Positions 50,145-52,670 of a stretch of DNA of 52,670 nucleotides are shown here, in pieces. Source of the DNA: Vitreoscilla sp. (GTDB lineage Bacteria; Pseudomonadota; Gammaproteobacteria; Burkholderiales; Neisseriaceae). Each line of letters opens with the position of its first letter. The stretch's first letter is position 1. A model generated the notes under the pieces. That model saw nothing but the letters and a program-made list of their open reading frames with translations. It had not been told where the DNA came from and ran no database searches. The stretch covers positions 1 through 52,670 of the forward strand of contig JASLFS010000005.1 of the NCBI GenBank assembly GCA_030150505.1, given 5' to 3'. Position numbers and translations under genes: made by a program.

Positions 50145-50648
50145 ATGATGATGAATAAAAGAATATGGTATACAGCAGATTTGATTGATATCGCACCTGA
50201 TAGCCCGACATGTGAAACACAGTTTCAGCAATTTGGTGGTGTTTCTTTTTTCGAAGGGCAGGTAAGAACGCTTCGCTGTTTTCAAGACAATGGATTGGTT
50301 AAAGAAACGTTGAATCAAGATGGTGAAGGCTGTGTTTTGATTGTTGATGGAGAGGCTTCATTATACAGTGCATTGGTTGGCGATATGATTGCCTCTGCAG
50401 CTCATCACAATAATTGGGCTGGAATCATTATTAATGGCGTTGTCAGAGATAGTTTAGAATTAAAGCAAATTCCCATTGGTATTAAAGCATTAGGAACCAA
50501 TCCTAAAAAAAGTTCCAAAACAGGTTCTGGTGAACGAGCTTGCCCTGTTGCTTTTGGCAATGTTGTTTTTCATGAAGGTGACTATGTTTATAGTGATGAA
50601 GACGGTATTATCGTTGTTTCAAAGCCGATTGTAATGAAGGAAAGTTAA
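50145..50648 (+). CDS. rraA: RraA-family protein (RNase E activity regulator / HMG aldolase family)
   Basis: RraA binds RNase E and inhibits RNA decay; some family members are 4-hydroxy-4-methyl-2-oxoglutarate aldolases. The 167 residues show YTADLIDIAPDSPTCETQFQQFGG, LVDGEASLYSALVGDMIAS-like segments, GIIINGVVRDS, GIKALGTNPKKS, and YSDEDGIIVV. Three ATGs stand in a row at 50145, 50148 and 50151 after AAGGAG at 50137-50142; spacing favours the second or third, so the true N-terminus may be one or two residues shorter. The OsmC-like gene begins directly at the stop codon. Confidence 0.92.
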   Translation: MMMNKRIWYTADLIDIAPDSPTCETQFQQFGGVSFFEGQVRTLRCFQDNGLVKETLNQDGEGCVLIVDGEASLYSALVGDMIASAAHHNNWAGIIINGVVRDSLELKQIPIGIKALGTNPKKSSKTGSGERACPVAFGNVVFHEGDYVYSDEDGIIVVSKPIVMKES

Positions 50649-51068
50649 ATGAAAGTTTCTGCTCAGTGGGTAGATGGTATTTGTTTTTTAGGAACAACTG
50701 AAAGTGGACATAGCATCGTGATGGATGGTGCTCCTGCTGTGGGCGGTGCAAATCGAGGTGCAAGACCCATGGAGTTACTGTTGTTAGGTATGGCTGGTTG
50801 TTCTAGTATTGATGTTGTTAATATTATCAAAAAACAGCGTCAAAATATCGTTGATTGTTTTGCTCATATTGAAGCGGAGCGGGCAGATACAGAGCCTAAA
50901 GTTTTTACCAAAATCCATATTCACTTTGAGGTAATCGGCCGAGGACTAAAAGAAGAATCAGTGGAAAAGGCTATTCAGTTGTCAGCCGAAAAATACTGTT
51001 CAGCATCTATTATGTTGAGCAAAGCTGCACAGGTCACTCATAGTTTTTCTGTAACAGAGGCTGAGTGA
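50649..51068 (+). CDS. OsmC-family protein (YhfA-like)
   Basis: A 139-residue protein of the OsmC/Ohr family, thiol-dependent proteins that can reduce organic hydroperoxides. The two family cysteines are Cys51 (LLLGMAGCSSIDVV) and Cys117 (SAEKYCSASIM), with the ARPMELLLLG helix. This pattern matches the YhfA subgroup, whose substrate is unknown, rather than Ohr. The ATG immediately follows the rraA stop codon, so the two are co-translated. A terminator follows. Confidence 0.9.
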   Translation: MKVSAQWVDGICFLGTTESGHSIVMDGAPAVGGANRGARPMELLLLGMAGCSSIDVVNIIKKQRQNIVDCFAHIEAERADTEPKVFTKIHIHFEVIGRGLKEESVEKAIQLSAEKYCSASIMLSKAAQVTHSFSVTEAE

Positions 51069-51072
51069 TATT

Positions 51073-51111
51073 AAAAAAACAGCGAATCTGAAAAGATTTC
51101 GCTGTTTTTTT
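51073..51111 (+). terminator. terminator after the OsmC-family gene
   Basis: AAAAACAGCGAA-TC and GA-TTCGCTGTTTTTT pair to form a stem with a T-run; the A-run on the other arm may let it also serve the convergent gene at 51129. Confidence 0.85.
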
Positions 51112-51128
51112 ATGGTATTAGAATGTCG

Positions 51129-52283
51129 TTATTTCGCTGTTTTAAGTTCTTGCCATTTTCTAACGCTGTATTTCACCGTATCGGGGTCTTTCTGAATTAG
51201 CATAAAGCTTTTGGCTAATACTTCGTCAGTTGGAAAAATAGATGGATCGGATACGAAATCCGAGTTCATATAGCTTTTCGCTGCATCGCTACCAGGAGCA
51301 AAGCTAACAAAGTTGCCATTTTTTGCGGCTACTTTTGGATCAAGAGTGTTATTAATATACTCGTAAGCCATATCAATATTTTGTGCATCTTTTGGTAGAA
51401 TTAATGAATCTAACCATATGCCCATACCACTTTTTGGTGCGAGTACTTGTAAGGCTACGTTGCTTTTGGCTTCTTCTGCTCGGCGTTTGGCAATATGCAT
51501 ATCACCACCATAACCAAGGACAACGCATAAGTCACCACGAGCCATATCATCAATATAACCAGATGAGCTGAAGCGTTTAATATATGGACGGACTTTTTTC
51601 ATCATATCAAAAGCAGCATCTAAATCTTGACGATTATTGCTCATTGGGTCTTTGCCTATGTAATTTAAGGCAATGGGAACGACTTCATATTGGCTATCTA
51701 AAATACTAATACCACAGGTTTTGAGTTTCTCTGCATATTGAGGGTTAAAGATTAAATCCCATTCATTGTCAGGTAGTTTATCTGTTCCTAATGCTTGTTT
51801 TACTTTATCTATATTGATACCAATGGTATTAACGCCCCAGAAGTAAGGAACAGCATATTCATTACCAATGTCGACTGTTGCCATTTTTTCTAGCAATGCT
51901 GGGCTAATATTTTTGTAGTTGGGAATTTTGGATTTATCTAATTTTTGATAAGCGCCGGCTTTAATTTGCCTACCAATAAAGCCGATTGTTGGTGTTACGA
52001 TATCGTAACCAGATTTGCCTGTTAAAACTTTGGCTTCAAGAGTTTCATTGCTGTCATAGTAGTCATATCGTATTGTGACTTGATGTTGTTTACTAAAATC
52101 TTCTACAGTTTGTGGGTCAACGTAATCAGACCAATTGTAAATATTGAGGTATTTATTATTGGGCTGATCACTTGAGGCACTTGTAGCACTAGCGCTGGTG
52201 TTTTCTTCTTTTTGTGGCGAGCCTCCACAGCCTACCAGTAGCAATGGCGTTAATATGGCAGCAATGACAAAAGGTTGCTTCAT
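51129..52283 (-). CDS. polyamine ABC transporter substrate-binding lipoprotein (PotD/PotF-like)
   Basis: Periplasmic binding protein for spermidine or putrescine uptake. I start at 52283 (MKQPFVIAAILTPLLL, behind AGAGGAG), giving 384 residues; the frame stays open to 52544 but the extra 87 residues are implausible. The lipobox LVGC makes Cys20 the lipid anchor. After a Ser/Thr-rich linker come LNIYNWSDYVDPQTVEDF, VRYDYYDSNETLEAKVLTGKS-like segments, PYFWGVNTIGIN, GYIDDMARGDLCVVLGYGGD and WLDSLILPKDAQN, all typical of PotD/PotF. No permease or ATPase genes are adjacent within the window, so partners lie elsewhere. Confidence 0.92.
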   Translation of the reverse strand: MKQPFVIAAILTPLLLVGCGGSPQKEENTSASATSASSDQPNNKYLNIYNWSDYVDPQTVEDFSKQHQVTIRYDYYDSNETLEAKVLTGKSGYDIVTPTIGFIGRQIKAGAYQKLDKSKIPNYKNISPALLEKMATVDIGNEYAVPYFWGVNTIGINIDKVKQALGTDKLPDNEWDLIFNPQYAEKLKTCGISILDSQYEVVPIALNYIGKDPMSNNRQDLDAAFDMMKKVRPYIKRFSSSGYIDDMARGDLCVVLGYGGDMHIAKRRAEEAKSNVALQVLAPKSGMGIWLDSLILPKDAQNIDMAYEYINNTLDPKVAAKNGNFVSFAPGSDAAKSYMNSDFVSDPSIFPTDEVLAKSFMLIQKDPDTVKYSVRKWQELKTAK

Positions 52284-52563
52284 ATTATTTTCTCCTCTAT
52301 TTCTCACTTTAAAAGTTTCTCTGGTTTTTACTTTTGGGTTTCTCTTTGCAGACCTGTTTTTGTATGTATTTAAGTTACAGGGTGAAATTACTCTAGCAAA
52401 TAAAAAAGACAATGCATAGCGATTTTTAATTAAAAATACCATATAAAACATGTATTTATGTTTTGCAATGCAGCAAAGATAATGTATTAATGAGGTTAAG
52501 GTATGGTGTAGATCTATCTGAAAAATAGGGGTGGGAATTGCCAATGCAAGCCATGAGAATCGA

Positions 52564-52593
52564 ACTTCTGGCTTGTTTTTACAAGGCAGAAGT
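52564..52593. repeat. 12-bp hairpin with tRNA-like surroundings
   Basis: ACTTCTGGCTTG and CAAGGCAGAAGT pair with one mismatch around TTTTTA. The plus strand continues CGTCTTTTT, so it could terminate transcription in that direction. The flanking GAGAATCGAAC mimics a tRNA T arm, but no cloverleaf forms. Confidence 0.5.
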
Positions 52594-52600
52594 CGTCTTT

Positions 52601-52670
52601 TTAATTGTTAATTTCCGTTAAAAAATTGTGGATGTTTTTTAAGATTTGTTGATGTGTTTGTTGGTCAGTA
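52601..52670 (-). CDS. possible 3' end of a further minus-strand gene (partial)
   Basis: From the right edge the minus strand reads an open frame (TDQQTHQQILKNIHNFLTEI, then NN) to TAA at 52601-52603. The composition looks like a helical protein C-terminus. It is too short to assign a family, and the rest lies outside the window. Confidence 0.35.
   Translation of the reverse strand, partial: TDQQTHQQILKNIHNFLTEINN

Noticed and set aside
52284..52544. 87-residue N-terminal extension of the PotD-like protein
   Set aside because: It would bury a perfect lipoprotein signal peptide inside the protein, and the ATG at 52283 has an AGAGGAG ribosome-binding site.
52520..52600. A tRNA-Thr-like gene (CTTGTAA and TTCGATTC on the minus strand)
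   Set aside because: The anticodon-stem and acceptor-stem bases do not pair, so only a simple hairpin remains.

Overview
This window looks like a housekeeping stretch of a betaproteobacterial chromosome from the family Neisseriaceae. Four things point there: copies of the 12-mer AGGCTGCCTGAA, a Neisseriaceae-type DNA uptake sequence dialect; a FimV/TspA-like protein with a LysM domain and a long acidic tail; a dihydrolipoamide dehydrogenase with its own lipoyl domain; and the gene orders uvrC-pgsA-tRNA-Gly and yciB-yciI-bolA-PPIase. Base composition is AT-rich (about 40% GC by eye). That would fit an insect-gut Snodgrassella-like genus, but the genus is an inference I cannot confirm. I see no prophage, insertion sequence, CRISPR array or integrase.

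Layout. 1-350: a truncated tRNA-Gly joined to 82 GC-rich bases of unknown origin, then an intact tRNA-Gly with a strong promoter. 354-3272 (minus): pgsA, uvrC and a DUF4124-like exported protein. 3472-6760: guaB, a DyP peroxidase and an Smr-domain protein. 7178-13388: the pyruvate dehydrogenase operon aceE-aceF-lpdA, behind a 417-base palindrome-rich leader and with a DUS hairpin between aceF and lpdA. 13544-17212: a small Cys-containing exported protein, tRNA-Glu, surE-pcm-nlpD and slyD. 17213-17755 is AT-rich non-coding DNA leading to a tiny repetitive lipoprotein gene. 18083-23147: an IclR regulator diverging from glutaryl-CoA dehydrogenase, a class III CoA-transferase and ETF:ubiquinone oxidoreductase, together a probable glutarate or glutaryl-CoA catabolic module. 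23208-25941 (minus): pncC, a frameshifted pgi, and orn. 26019-28135: an M48 protease and rsgA. 28203-30995 (minus): two periplasmic parvulin-type PPIases, bolA, yciI and yciB. 31510-38826: fimV/tspA, truA, trpF, trpB, trpA and accD. 38961-42227: hflX, pssA and hemE. 42303-48758: a secreted tyrosine-phosphatase-like protein, cls, priA, dacB, grxC and secB. 48913-52283: tsaD (minus), rraA, an OsmC-family protein, and a PotD/PotF-like polyamine-binding lipoprotein (minus). The last 70 bases are probably the 3' end of another minus-strand gene.

Together these genes cover acetyl-CoA formation (PDH) feeding fatty-acid synthesis (accD), phospholipid head-group chemistry (pgsA, pssA, cls and perhaps the phosphatase next to cls), tryptophan synthesis, envelope and pilus-related proteins, and translation or RNA quality control. 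The points most worth a second look are the single-base break in pgi at an A-run, the twin 15-bp palindromes in front of gcdH, the phosphatase-cls pair as a possible phosphatidylglycerophosphate phosphatase system, the repeat-built lipoprotein sharing its Ala-Ser-Glu-Glu motif with FimV, and the chimeric sequence at the left edge.
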